Source: Chryseobacterium rhizosphaerae (GTDB taxonomy: Bacteria > Bacteroidota > Bacteroidia > Flavobacteriales > Weeksellaceae). From it: a DNA stretch of 64,000 nucleotides. Under the pieces are notes generated by a model, which ran no database searches, had not been told where the DNA came from, and worked only from the letters and a program-made list of their open reading frames with translations. This document shows, in pieces, positions 37,297 to 45,992 of the stretch (positions are counted from its first letter, which is position 1; every line of letters begins with the position of its first letter). Location: positions 1 to 64,000 of the forward strand of contig NZ_QNUF01000006.1 of assembly GCF_003385455.1 (NCBI RefSeq). The letters are read 5' to 3'. The translations under genes and the position numbers were made by a program.

Positions 37297-38589
37297 TTAT
37301 AGTCTAGCATCTACTAAACTTCTATCGATACAAGCTTTAGTGTCAAAGATAACGCTATCTTTCTTCTTTAGTTTTTCAAAATCTAAGGTAAGAAATTCTT
37401 TATGGGATACAGCAACTATAATAGAGTCATATTTTTTATCTTCCGGAAGCTGGTCAAGAATACTTATACCATATTCATGTTCCACCTCGGATTTATTTAC
37501 CCATGGATCAAAAATATCAACTCCAATTCCGTAATCTATTAATTCATTATAAATATCAATGACTTTGGTATTTCTAACATCAGGACAATTTTCCTTAAAA
37601 GTCACTCCTAAAATTAGCGCATGTGAACCTTTAATAACATTGCTTTTTGCTATTAATAATTTCACCACTTTTGAAGCTATAAACTTTGCAATTGAGTCGT
37701 TTACTCTTCTACCGGATAAAATAACATCCGGATGATATCCCAATTGCTCTGCTTTATGCGCTAAATAATATGGATCTACAGAAATACAGTGACCACCTAC
37801 TAATCCAGGTTTATATTGTAAGAAATTATACTTTGTACCAGCAGCTTCCAGAACATCGTGAGTATCTATTCCCATCCTGTCAAAGATAAGAGCTAACTCA
37901 TTCACAAAAGAAATATTCACATCTCTTTGGGCATTTTCAATCGCTTTAGATGCTTCAGCAACTCTTATGCTGGGAGCTTTATGGGTACCTGCTGTAATGA
38001 TTGTTTTATATAGATGATCTACTTCTTCTGCAATTTGAATAGTAGATCCTGAAGTTACTTTCTTTACACTTGTCAAAGTGTTTATTTTATCCCCAGGATT
38101 AATTCTTTCTGGAGAGTATCCTACAAAAAAATCTTCATTGAATTTTAACTGAGAATACAGTTCTAATATCGGAACACATTCCTCCTCTGTACAACCGGGA
38201 AAAACAGTAGATTCAAATATAACAATATCTCCTTTTTTTATAATCCCACCAAGCATTTTTGATGCTGTAAGTAACGGATTTAAGTCAGGAGCATTATATT
38301 TGTCTATGGGAGTTGGTACAGTGACTATAAAAATATTACAGTCTAAAAGTTCTTTCAGTTCGCTTGTACCATGATAACCTATACTTCCGCCAGATTCTTT
38401 ATAGGAATTTAAGCCATCATTAAGCTTATGGAGATCCGCTTCCTGTGTTAAATCGTAGCCATTATTAAGCTGGTTAATTCTGTCTGCATTAATATCAAAA
38501 CCCAAAACCGGATAATGACCTGCAAACTCCAAAGATAAAGGTAACCCTACATATCCTTGCCCAATAACAGCTATTTTATATGATTTCAT
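37297..38589 (-). CDS. UDP-HexNAc 6-dehydrogenase (WbpA/TviB family)
   Basis: A 430-residue nucleotide-sugar dehydrogenase. N-terminal IGQGYVGLPLSLEFA binds NAD. VGGHCISVDPYYLAHKA holds the active-site cysteine. The C-terminal domain has LGVTFKENCPDVRNTK. The overall pattern matches UDP-GlcNAc/UDP-GalNAc dehydrogenases rather than UDP-glucose dehydrogenase. It makes a uronic acid sugar, giving the polymer negative charge. No TviC-type epimerase or WbpB/D/E genes are nearby, so the product may be used directly or processed elsewhere. 70 bases separate it from wzc. Confidence 0.9.
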   Translation of the reverse strand: MKSYKIAVIGQGYVGLPLSLEFAGHYPVLGFDINADRINQLNNGYDLTQEADLHKLNDGLNSYKESGGSIGYHGTSELKELLDCNIFIVTVPTPIDKYNAPDLNPLLTASKMLGGIIKKGDIVIFESTVFPGCTEEECVPILELYSQLKFNEDFFVGYSPERINPGDKINTLTSVKKVTSGSTIQIAEEVDHLYKTIITAGTHKAPSIRVAEASKAIENAQRDVNISFVNELALIFDRMGIDTHDVLEAAGTKYNFLQYKPGLVGGHCISVDPYYLAHKAEQLGYHPDVILSGRRVNDSIAKFIASKVVKLLIAKSNVIKGSHALILGVTFKENCPDVRNTKVIDIYNELIDYGIGVDIFDPWVNKSEVEHEYGISILDQLPEDKKYDSIIVAVSHKEFLTLDFEKLKKKDSVIFDTKACIDRSLVDARL

Positions 38590-38674
38590 TTCTTTGTGAT
38601 TTTATTAGAAGAGCCTTTATCTTTACTTTATAATACAATTTATGTAAAGTTGCATTTATAGATATATAATACTC

Positions 38675-39493
38675 TTACTTTTTAAACAAACCAACCACTA
38701 CGGCAAGTGCAGTGACAATAACAGAAGCTGCTGTCAGATAAATCGCTGTATTAGGGTTTTGCTTAGAAGCTATGTCTCTTGCTTTATTTGACGGAACAAT
38801 AACAGCATCCCCTTGCTTCAAGTTAAAATATGGGGAATTAATAAGGTTAGCGTCCTGTAAATTAATTTTACCATGGGTAACTGTTCCGTTTTCAGTTCTT
38901 ATTACTAAAATATCAGTCCTTTTACCATACATGGTTAAATCCCCTGCTAGTCCTAAAGCATTGAGGATAGTAGCCTGCCCGTTAGATATGGTATAGTCTC
39001 CCTGTTTATTAACCTCACCTAAAACTGTTATTTTAAAATTAGCAAGTCTGACACTTATCGTCGGATTTATAACATATTGGCTTACTTTATCCTTTACTTC
39101 ATTTTTAAATTCTATAAGTGATTTACCTTTTGTATCAATCTTACCAAGTACAGGAAAATCTATATTCCCTTCAGTGTCAACAATATATGTGGGTCCGGAA
39201 ATGGTTGTCATCCCTTGGTTAGGAGTATTTCCTCCAGCAAAATTATTTGTTTGAACGATTTCAGAAGAAGAATAGTTTTGATTGAATGGTTTTACTACAT
39301 CCATATCTTTTGCAGTAATCAAAACCACTAATTGATCACCAGTTTGTATAGTAGAATTAGAATTTTTAGCAGATGATTCTATTGCAACATTTTCTATATT
39401 CTGCATATAATTTAAATCATTCTGGGCATTTTCCTTTACCTTACATGATACTAATAAGAATACAAAAAATATCCCTAATATTTTACTTTTCAT
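38675..39493 (-). CDS. Outer-membrane polysaccharide export lipoprotein (Wza-like)
   Basis: A 272-residue protein with a lipobox (FLLVSCKVKEN, Cys at about residue 17). A Poly_export domain follows (SSTIQTGDQLVVLI...GNIDFPVLGKIDTKGKSLIEF), then an SLBB-like domain (FKITVLGEVNKQGDYTI). A C-terminal hydrophobic helix (NTAIYLTAASVIVTALAVVVGLF) could cross the outer membrane as in Wza. It should form the export channel with Wzc. Its own -7 element lies 14 bases upstream, so it may also have an internal promoter. Confidence 0.92.
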   Translation of the reverse strand: MKSKILGIFFVFLLVSCKVKENAQNDLNYMQNIENVAIESSAKNSNSTIQTGDQLVVLITAKDMDVVKPFNQNYSSSEIVQTNNFAGGNTPNQGMTTISGPTYIVDTEGNIDFPVLGKIDTKGKSLIEFKNEVKDKVSQYVINPTISVRLANFKITVLGEVNKQGDYTISNGQATILNALGLAGDLTMYGKRTDILVIRTENGTVTHGKINLQDANLINSPYFNLKQGDAVIVPSNKARDIASKQNPNTAIYLTAASVIVTALAVVVGLFKK

Positions 39494-39507
39494 ATTTTAA
39501 AATTGTG

Positions 39508-39515
39508 CAAATATA
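39508..39515 (-). promoter_or_regulatory. Candidate -7 element for the wza-like gene
   Basis: TATATTTG on the minus strand, 14 bases upstream of the ATG at 39493. No good -33. Suggests an internal promoter in the locus. Confidence 0.35.
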
Positions 39516-39530
39516 CACTTATATTTTTTT

Positions 39531-41459
39531 CTATTTATCTAAAACCTCGTAGATTGAATTATTGCTTATAAATTCAGGAACAATGAGTTTTAAAATTTTA
39601 ACGACCTCTACTTTCTCTTTATTGACAGAAGCCTCCCCAATCAAATGAACAAGACTCTCTATTTCTGAAAATGACATGGTAGGATCTTTGGAAATCATAA
39701 TCTTTTCATTATGGGTAGGGAGAGTTTTTGCATTGTCACTCAACAGCTCTTCGTATAGCTTTTCTCCCGGTCTAAGTCCTGTGTAAATAATCTTAATATC
39801 AATATTGGGTTCAAATCCTGATAATTTAATCATTCTTCTGGCCAGATCAAGAATCTTCACTGGCTCACCCATATCGAAAACAAAAATTTCACCTCCCTGT
39901 CCCATTGTTCCGGCCTGAAGAACCAGTTCACAAGCCTCTGGAATGGTCATAAAATATCTTACAATATCAGGATGAGTGATTGTTACAGGTCCTCCAGCTT
40001 CAATCTGTTTTTTAAAATGTGGAATAACAGAACCGTTTGACCCCAGAACATTCCCAAATCTTGTGGTAATAAACTTCGTTGAATTTCCCTCAGCATGTTG
40101 TAAAGACTGAACAAATAATTCTGCAGCTCTTTTAGAAGCTCCCATTACATTAGTAGGGTTTACAGCTTTATCCGTAGAAATCATCACGAATCGGTTTACT
40201 TTGTAACGACTGGATAAAACAGCAATATTTTTTGACCCTAAAACATTTACACGAATTGCTTCATTAGGATTGTCTTCAACAAGAGGTACATGTTTATAGG
40301 CTGCAGCATGGTAGACCATTGAGAAATTATACATTTCGAATAACGGCTCAACCCTATGTATATTGGAAACATCTGCCAAAACAAATTTAAACCTGATATG
40401 AGGAAACTTATCTTTCATTTCAAGCTCAATATCATATAACGGCGTTTCAGCCTGATCTAACACCACGATTAAAGAAGGTGTAAACTGAGCAACCTGTCTT
40501 ACAATTTCGCTGCCGATAGAACCGGCACCACCAGTAACCAGTACATTTTTACCATAATGTCTGCTTTTGACTTCTTCGTTTTCAATTTTTATAGGCTTTC
40601 TGTTAAGTAAATCTTCAATTTGAAGATTTCTGATTGATCCTCCCAGATCACTATCTCTTAGTTTTTGTACAGAAGGAGCTTTAAAAACATTCAGATCTTT
40701 TTCCAGAAATAAATTCACCCAGGAATTCATCTCATCCTTAGCCATCATTTCTTTTACAATAATAACTCCGTCAACAAGAAGGTCATCTTTGGTATTTTCT
40801 TCAATTTTTTCTTTTGCATAAATAGGCTTCCCTAAAAGCGACGCCCTTTTCGAGTCCGTTCTTTGTGTCAAGAAACCTACAACCTGGTAAGGAAGGTTAG
40901 GATTATCCAGAATAGCCCTTGCAATAGCAATGGACTGTTCATCAATCCCCAACACAAGGATTCTTTTTTTCAACGTACTTCTCCTATATTCTCTGACAAT
41001 ATGAAAGAATTCTTTGACATAGAGTCTAAAAAGAAATAATCCCATAAAGGATATAACAAAGTATAAAACTAGATAGGGGGTTAAAATGAATTTCCCTCCG
41101 GTAATCCAGAAATACATCAGATTAATTGTCGCAACGACAAATAATGTAGAGAAGCAGGAAACAAGAAGTTTAAATAAGTCTATAAATGTGGAATGTCTGA
41201 TAATCCCTGCATATGTTTTAAAAAAATACATAAATGCTGTATTTACCAAAATGATAAAAGCAAAAACAATACTTTTCTCTTCATGATAAATAAACTCTTT
41301 TTGGGTAATTTTTTCAATGATATACGTAGAAAGAAATAAGGATACTACCAAAATAATAATATCTATTACGAGTATTATCCATCTGGGAAGATATCTTACA
41401 TCTGAGAGATTGACAACATTATCTCCTCCAAATATTTTTTTTCTAAGAGAGTTATACAT
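39531..41459 (-). CDS. UDP-GlcNAc 4,6-dehydratase, membrane type (PglF/WbpM/CapD)
   Basis: A 642-residue enzyme with four N-terminal membrane helices (about residues 20-145). A CoA-binding-like Rossmann region follows (RILVLGIDEQSIAIAR) and then the SDR dehydratase domain (about 305-600) with VTGGAGSIGSEI, VYHAAAYKHVPL and STDKAVNPTNVMGASKRAAE. In the last motif Met replaces the usual Tyr, as in this family. TGLRPGEKLYEELL ends the domain. It makes UDP-2-acetamido-2,6-dideoxy-4-keto-hexose, the precursor for both the PglE-type aminotransferase upstream and the reductase at 22908. Confidence 0.93.
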   Translation of the reverse strand: MYNSLRKKIFGGDNVVNLSDVRYLPRWIILVIDIIILVVSLFLSTYIIEKITQKEFIYHEEKSIVFAFIILVNTAFMYFFKTYAGIIRHSTFIDLFKLLVSCFSTLFVVATINLMYFWITGGKFILTPYLVLYFVISFMGLFLFRLYVKEFFHIVREYRRSTLKKRILVLGIDEQSIAIARAILDNPNLPYQVVGFLTQRTDSKRASLLGKPIYAKEKIEENTKDDLLVDGVIIVKEMMAKDEMNSWVNLFLEKDLNVFKAPSVQKLRDSDLGGSIRNLQIEDLLNRKPIKIENEEVKSRHYGKNVLVTGGAGSIGSEIVRQVAQFTPSLIVVLDQAETPLYDIELEMKDKFPHIRFKFVLADVSNIHRVEPLFEMYNFSMVYHAAAYKHVPLVEDNPNEAIRVNVLGSKNIAVLSSRYKVNRFVMISTDKAVNPTNVMGASKRAAELFVQSLQHAEGNSTKFITTRFGNVLGSNGSVIPHFKKQIEAGGPVTITHPDIVRYFMTIPEACELVLQAGTMGQGGEIFVFDMGEPVKILDLARRMIKLSGFEPNIDIKIIYTGLRPGEKLYEELLSDNAKTLPTHNEKIMISKDPTMSFSEIESLVHLIGEASVNKEKVEVVKILKLIVPEFISNNSIYEVLDK

Positions 41460-41513
41460 TGTCTTGATTGGTGTTCATATGTTATTAAATGTGGTACAAT
41501 TTCTAGCCGCTTA

Positions 41514-41547
41514 ATTCAACTCACGTTGAATCATTCGTGCAAAATTA
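41514..41547 (-). promoter_or_regulatory. Candidate internal promoter and leader hairpin before the WbpM-like gene
   Basis: On the minus strand TAATTTTG (41540-41547) matches TANNTTTG. It is followed by an inverted repeat ATTCAAC/GTTGAAT (41514-41531) with a 4-nt loop near the expected transcript start. Spacing to any -33 element is poor. Confidence 0.35.
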
Positions 41548-41587
41548 AAATAAAATATCATCAATATCCTAAATCTAAAAAATAATT

Positions 41588-42724
41588 TTACTTTCTTAGA
41601 TTTTTAAGGACATCTGCAATTCTATTTTTATCTTCAGCAGAAAGATTGGTCCCTGACGGCAAGCATAAACCCGCTTCAAAAAGCATACCACAAATATTAT
41701 TTCCAAAAAACCTATACCCTTTATATAAGGTTTGCAAATGCATAGGTTTCCATAAATATCTGGTTTCTATATTATTCTCAGAAAATATTTTTTTTAATTT
41801 TTCTTTTGTCATTCCATAATTATTTCCTCCAATGGTGACAGTGTTCAACCAATAATTAGAGAAAAAATCTTCACTTGGTTCTTCCAAAAGATGGATGTTT
41901 TCATCTTTTCCAAGGATATCCTGATAAAACTCATGGTTTTCTCTTCTCTTGGATACCCTGTCTTCTAAAACATCCAATTGCCCTATTCCTATCCCCGCAG
42001 AGATATTACTCATTCTATAGTTATATCCTATGTCTGAATAGCTGTAATACTCTTTATTTTCGTTGGCCTGGGTAGAAAAAGAAAGAGCCCTTTCTTTATT
42101 CGTCTTACTTCTCGATATTAAAATTCCTCCACCTGAAGTAGTAATAATCTTATTTCCATTAAAACTAATCACAGACAAATCTCCAAATGTTCCACAAGGT
42201 CTATTTTTATAAGTACTGCCCAGAGCTCCGGCACTGTCTTCAATAACAGGAATTTCATATTTCCTGGAAATCTCAAGGATGTCATCTACCATAAATGGCA
42301 TTCCATATGAAGAGACAGCAATGATTGCCTTCGGCTTCTTGCCTTGCTGCAGACAATATTTAACAGCATCTTCCAAAGCATTGGGACACATATTCCAAGT
42401 AGAAGCTTCACTGTCTACAAAAACAGGAATTGCTCTCTGATAAAGTATAGGATTAGCAGAAGCTACAAAAGTAAAGGACTGGCAGATCACGAAATCACCT
42501 TCTTCGACATTCAAAAGCCTCAATGCAAGATGTATTGCCGCTGTCCCGGAAGACAAAGCTGTCACGAAGGAATCTTTGCCAAAATAATTTTCAAGTCTTT
42601 TTTCAAACTCATCTATATTTGAACCGTACTGAGAAACTCCGTTTGTATCCAATGCAGTCTGTATATATTGCAGCTCGTTACCTCCTAAGTGCGGAGGTGA
42701 CAGCCAGATCTTATTCTTTTCCAA
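41588..42724 (-). CDS. DegT/DnrJ/EryC1/StrS aminotransferase (PglE-like)
   Basis: A 378-residue PLP enzyme. ALSSGTAAIHLALRLL binds the cofactor phosphate, EDSAGALGSTYK holds the Asp that contacts the ring nitrogen, and SFNGNKIITTSGGG holds the Schiff-base lysine. It resembles PglE-type enzymes that aminate the C4 keto group of the WbpM/PglF product. The matching PglD acetyltransferase is not next to it. It starts at TTG (42724); no in-frame ATG exists between that and an upstream stop, and conserved IWLSPPHLGG follows at once. First gene of the polysaccharide locus, 27 bases after recX. Confidence 0.9.
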   Translation of the reverse strand: MEKNKIWLSPPHLGGNELQYIQTALDTNGVSQYGSNIDEFEKRLENYFGKDSFVTALSSGTAAIHLALRLLNVEEGDFVICQSFTFVASANPILYQRAIPVFVDSEASTWNMCPNALEDAVKYCLQQGKKPKAIIAVSSYGMPFMVDDILEISRKYEIPVIEDSAGALGSTYKNRPCGTFGDLSVISFNGNKIITTSGGGILISRSKTNKERALSFSTQANENKEYYSYSDIGYNYRMSNISAGIGIGQLDVLEDRVSKRRENHEFYQDILGKDENIHLLEEPSEDFFSNYWLNTVTIGGNNYGMTKEKLKKIFSENNIETRYLWKPMHLQTLYKGYRFFGNNICGMLFEAGLCLPSGTNLSAEDKNRIADVLKNLRK

Positions 42725-42751
42725 TTTGTGTGTTTTTTGTTTAGTTTATGT

Positions 42752-43210
42752 TTATTCAAAAATATCATTTATTTTCTCATATTCAAAACCTCTGCTCATT
42801 AAATATTTTATAGTTTTTGATTTTCTCTGATATTCCTTAAGTCCTGTCTGTTTAGAGAAGTAATCTTCGTAGATTCTTGTAATGGTTTTCACGTAATCAT
42901 CTTCATAAATTTCGTCAAAACACATATTGATCAGTTTTTCAGAAATCTGTTTCTGCTTAAGATTCATTTTGATTTTATTCTTCCCCCAGTGCTTGATATA
43001 AAACTTCCCTCGGATATAACTTCGTGTAAACCTTTCTTCGTTCAGATAATTTTCTTTCAGAAGATACAATATAATTTCCTCCTTTGCCTCCTCAATAAGC
43101 AAAAATTCTCTCATTTTCTGCTCTACCTCAGCATGACATCGGTCCTGATAAACACAATAGTTCACCAATTTCATTTTAATTTCATCAAAAGTAAAAGATT
43201 TCTTTTCCAT
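42752..43210 (-). CDS. recX: Regulatory protein RecX
   Basis: A 152-residue helical protein with the RecX three-helix repeats: NYCVYQDRCHAEVEQKMREF, YLNEERFTRSYIRGKFYIKHWGKNKIKMNL and YEDYFSKQTGLKEYQRKSKTIKYLMSRGFEYEKI. RecX binds and limits RecA filaments. It lies between the glyA terminator and the first polysaccharide gene, 27 bases upstream of it, so it may be co-transcribed with the start of that locus. recA is not in the window. Confidence 0.9.
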   Translation of the reverse strand: MEKKSFTFDEIKMKLVNYCVYQDRCHAEVEQKMREFLLIEEAKEEIILYLLKENYLNEERFTRSYIRGKFYIKHWGKNKIKMNLKQKQISEKLINMCFDEIYEDDYVKTITRIYEDYFSKQTGLKEYQRKSKTIKYLMSRGFEYEKINDIFE

Positions 43211-43214
43211 ATTT

Positions 43215-43249
43215 ACAAAAAAAAGAATGAGCCGTTGCTCATTCTTTGT
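43215..43249 (-). terminator. Rho-independent terminator of glyA
   Basis: An 11-bp stem AAAGAATGAGC/GCTCATTCTTT with a 4-nt loop, and a T-run on the minus strand. Confidence 0.9.
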
Positions 43250-43269
43250 ATTATATTGTTTCTGTTATA

Positions 43270-44535
43270 TTAATAATTGAATAGAGCTTTTCCTTCCATT
43301 AATTCATTAACCTTCTTTCTTACAGATCCAAGAACCTCTTCATTTTTAATATTGTCTACCACATCAGAAATAAATCCGGCAATGGTATCCATATCATTTT
43401 CCTTAAGTCCTCTTGTTGTAATCGCTGCTGTTCCTAATCTGATACCAGATGTTGTAAATGGTGATTTGTCATCAAAAGGAACCATATTTTTGTTACAAGT
43501 AATATCGGCAAGAACTAATGCTTTTTCAGTTTCTTTACCATTTACTCCCTTATTTCTAAGATCTACAAGCATCAGGTGATTATCTGTACCTCCGCTCACA
43601 ATGTCAAATCCTCTGTCGATCATTGCTTTGGATAACGCCTGAGCATTTGCTTTAACTTGCTTTGCATATGTCTCAAACTGTCCATCTATAGCTTCTCCGA
43701 AAGCTACTGCTTTACCGGCAATCACATGCTCCAAAGGCCCTCCCTGGATTCCTGGGAATACAGCTCCGTCCAATACCTGGCTCATCATTTTAGTTTCTCC
43801 TTTTGGAGTTTTGTGACCATATGTATTTTCAAAGTCTTTCCCCATCATGATCATTCCTCCTCTTGGACCTCTTAATGTCTTGTGCGTAGTAGTCGTTACT
43901 ACGTGACAATGCTCAAATGGTGAGTTTAATAATCCTTTAGCTACTAATCCTGCAGGGTGTGCTATATCTGCCCAAAGTGTTGCTCCAATTTCATCTGCGA
44001 TTTCTCTGAATTTAGCATAATCAAGATCTCTTGAATATGCTGAGAAACCTGCAATCATCATTTTGGGTCTTTCTCTTAAAGCGACTTCCCTCATTTGGTT
44101 ATAATCAATAAGTCCTGTTTCTTTTTCTACACCGTAAGAAACCACTTCGTATTGAATTCCTGAAAAATTCACTGCAGAACCATGAGTAAGGTGTCCTCCC
44201 ATTGAAAGGTCCATTCCCATAATTTTATCTCCAGCTTTCAAAACAGCAAGATAAATGGCAGCATTGGCCTGAGAACCTGAATGTGGCTGAACATTCACAT
44301 AATCTACTCCGAAAAGTTCTTTTGCTCTGTTGATGGCTAATGTTTCAACCTCATCTACCACTTCACATCCCCCGTAATATCTTTTTCCGGGATATCCTTC
44401 AGCATATTTATTTGTCAGTACACTTCCCATTGCTTTCATTACGTTTTCAGAAACAAAATTTTCTGATGCGATAAGCTCTAATCCATGGGCTTGTCTTTGT
44501 CTTTCCTTTTCAATCAGGTCAAAAATAATATCCAT
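43270..44535 (-). CDS. glyA: Serine hydroxymethyltransferase
   Basis: A 421-residue PLP enzyme that interconverts serine and glycine and loads tetrahydrofolate with one-carbon units. [13 protein letters not shown], the YPGKRYYGG loop, [12 protein letters not shown] and the Schiff-base lysine in [16 protein letters not shown] are all present. Standard length. A -7 element (TACATTTG) lies 30 bases upstream and a terminator follows, so it is a single-gene unit. Confidence 0.97.
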   Translation of the reverse strand: MDIIFDLIEKERQRQAHGLELIASENFVSENVMKAMGSVLTNKYAEGYPGKRYYGGCEVVDEVETLAINRAKELFGVDYVNVQPHSGSQANAAIYLAVLKAGDKIMGMDLSMGGHLTHGSAVNFSGIQYEVVSYGVEKETGLIDYNQMREVALRERPKMMIAGFSAYSRDLDYAKFREIADEIGATLWADIAHPAGLVAKGLLNSPFEHCHVVTTTTHKTLRGPRGGMIMMGKDFENTYGHKTPKGETKMMSQVLDGAVFPGIQGGPLEHVIAGKAVAFGEAIDGQFETYAKQVKANAQALSKAMIDRGFDIVSGGTDNHLMLVDLRNKGVNGKETEKALVLADITCNKNMVPFDDKSPFTTSGIRLGTAAITTRGLKENDMDTIAGFISDVVDNIKNEEVLGSVRKKVNELMEGKALFNY

Positions 44536-44899
44536 TTTACTTTTAGTTTTTGAAATTTTTCACCCCAAATGTACGGAATTTCCCTTGAGATTTTGGTATC
44601 AAATCATATGATTTTTAGCCCCTAAGTGTTGTAAAACCTTATCGGGAATATATAATTATAAATTTCCAGCCCTAAACCGGTGACCATAATTTTTAACCCA
44701 ATTACAAGCTTTCCAAAAATAAAACTCTGTTGTGATTGCATCTGAGAAACAAGTATTCAACAATTTTTTTATTCTTTACCTCTTGAAAAATGGAGGCTAT
44801 ACAGAAGGACAACTCGTTAACGAAAATAACTTTCCATTACAAAATTTCACAAAAATTCCCCATAGAGCTGTTATAGAGAAAGTAATATCTGGAAACTTG
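44536..44899. other. 364-base intergenic region
   Basis: It holds the glyA -7 element at 44566-44573. The rest, between the glyA start and the end of the flavoprotein gene, shows no convincing gene, hairpin or repeat. A 112-codon plus-strand frame starting at 44732 runs antisense into the flavoprotein gene and is not supported. Confidence 0.55.
44566..44573 (-). promoter_or_regulatory. Candidate -7 element for glyA
   Basis: TACATTTG on the minus strand, 30 bases upstream of the glyA ATG. No clear -33 TTG at proper spacing. Confidence 0.4.
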
Positions 44900-45805
44900 T
44901 TAAAATTCTTCTTCCGAAAGTTCTTTATTGGCAATAGCTCCGGCAAAATTACCTTGTGCAACAGCATTGGCTACAGACCTCATCATGGTAACATTATCTC
45001 CACAGGCGAAAACACTGGGAACATTTGTTTTCTGCATAAAATCTACCTTTATAAATCCTTGCTCCGTTAATTCGACCCCCAAATCAGCCGAGACATTCAG
45101 ATGTTGTTCAAAAGGTATTTTAGCGTATAAAGCTTTTAATGAAACCGTTTTTCCGTTTTTAAAAATCATGTTCTGAATATATCCGTTCTCATGTTCTATA
45201 CTTTGAACTTCATCTTCATTGATGTTAATTCCATTCCGATTCAATTGGGCGACCTGCACCGGGGTGAGCTTAGTTTTCCCATTGGTAAACAAGGTTAGCT
45301 TTTTAGTTAGGTTATAAACCAGTTTTGAAAATTCAAAAGCCATCTCCCCATCTGCAAGAATTCCTGTTACCTCATCTTTTACTTCATAACCATGACAATA
45401 TGGACAGTGTATTACGGAAATCCCCCAACATGCTGAAAATCCAGGAATATCAGGCATCAGGTCTTTCACTCCGGAAGCAAGAATAAGTTTTTTAGCCCGG
45501 AAAACCCCATTATAAGATGATTCTACTTTAAAACCTTCAATTTCCTTAGTTATTTTCACAACGGTACCATTATAGAATTCTACAGTATGATAGGCTTTCA
45601 CCTGCTCCCTTGCTGCATCTGAGATTTCTTTAGGAGTATTTCCATCATGCGTAATAAAGTTATGTGAATGTGGAGTTTGTCTGTTGCAAGGTCTTCCATT
45701 ATCTATGATTAAAACATTTCTTAAGGATCTGCCCAGAGCCATTCCTGCTGATAATCCGGCATAACTCCCTCCTATTATGATGACATCAAATTTTTTATGT
45801 TCCAT
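44900..45805 (-). CDS. Thioredoxin-reductase-like FAD/NAD(P)-dependent oxidoreductase
   Basis: A 301-residue flavoprotein. N-terminal DVIIIGGSYAGLSAGMALG binds FAD, CPYCHGYE holds a redox CxxC as in thioredoxin reductase, and VFACGDNVTMMRS is the second FAD site. The region around 150-165 (GILADGEMAFEFSKL) replaces the usual GGGNSA NADPH motif, so it is a TrxB relative with uncertain substrate, not a standard thioredoxin reductase. The ATG lies 4 bases after a 15-copy heptanucleotide repeat that should form its whole mRNA leader; copy-number change could alter expression. Confidence 0.87.
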   Translation of the reverse strand: MEHKKFDVIIIGGSYAGLSAGMALGRSLRNVLIIDNGRPCNRQTPHSHNFITHDGNTPKEISDAAREQVKAYHTVEFYNGTVVKITKEIEGFKVESSYNGVFRAKKLILASGVKDLMPDIPGFSACWGISVIHCPYCHGYEVKDEVTGILADGEMAFEFSKLVYNLTKKLTLFTNGKTKLTPVQVAQLNRNGININEDEVQSIEHENGYIQNMIFKNGKTVSLKALYAKIPFEQHLNVSADLGVELTEQGFIKVDFMQKTNVPSVFACGDNVTMMRSVANAVAQGNFAGAIANKELSEEEF

Positions 45806-45809
45806 CTGC

Positions 45810-45918
45810 TTATTGCTTATTGCTTATTGCTTATTGCTTATTGCTTATTGCTTATTGCTTATTGCTTATTGCTTATTGCTTATTGCTTATTGCTTATTGC
45901 TTATTGCTTATTGCTTAT
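45810..45918. repeat. Perfect heptanucleotide tandem repeat, 15 copies
   Basis: TTATTGC repeated 15 times without error from 45810 to 45914, plus TTAT. On the minus strand it reads (GCAATAA)n and ends 4 bases before the ATG of the flavoprotein gene. Its upstream edge abuts the promoter's -7 element. The repeat would thus be transcribed as the leader and would contain the ribosome-loading region. Perfect identity of all copies suggests recent slippage. Confidence 0.97.
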
Positions 45919-45919
45919 G

Positions 45920-45948
45920 CAAAGTTAAAACAAAAAACTTTAATGCAA
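45920..45948 (-). promoter_or_regulatory. Promoter of the flavoprotein gene, directly upstream of the heptamer array
   Basis: On the minus strand TTG (45946-45948), an 18-nt gap and TAACTTTG (45920-45927) match the Bacteroidota promoter. The expected start site falls at the first repeat copies. The -33 part overlaps the terminator hairpin of the upstream gene. Confidence 0.6.
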
Positions 45949-45972
45949 CATTATTGCATTAAAGTTTTTTTT
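45932..45972 (-). terminator. Strong Rho-independent terminator of the GT39 gene
   Basis: A 16-bp perfect stem AAAAAACTTTAATGCA/TGCATTAAAGTTTTTT with a 7-nt loop and T-runs. It ends transcription from the GT39 gene just before the flavoprotein promoter. Confidence 0.9.
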
Positions 45973-45992
45973 ACATTATTTCAAATCATATA

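Noticed and set aside
21383..42724. Polysaccharide locus as a mobile genomic island
   Set aside because: No integrase, transposase, tRNA attachment site or flanking direct repeats were seen. Low GC alone fits ordinary capsule-gene exchange.
44732..45070. A 112-codon plus-strand gene between glyA and the flavoprotein gene
   Set aside because: More than half of it is antisense to the flavoprotein coding region, and it has no recognisable family or start signals.
45810..45918. CRISPR array
   Set aside because: A 7-base unit without spacers is a simple tandem repeat, not CRISPR, and there are no cas genes.
45777..45962. A 61-codon plus-strand frame reading through the heptamer array as LLIAYCL repeats
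   Set aside because: The frame exists only because TTATTGC has no stop in any phase. No signal, promoter or conserved part supports it, and the array is better explained as the leader of the minus-strand gene.
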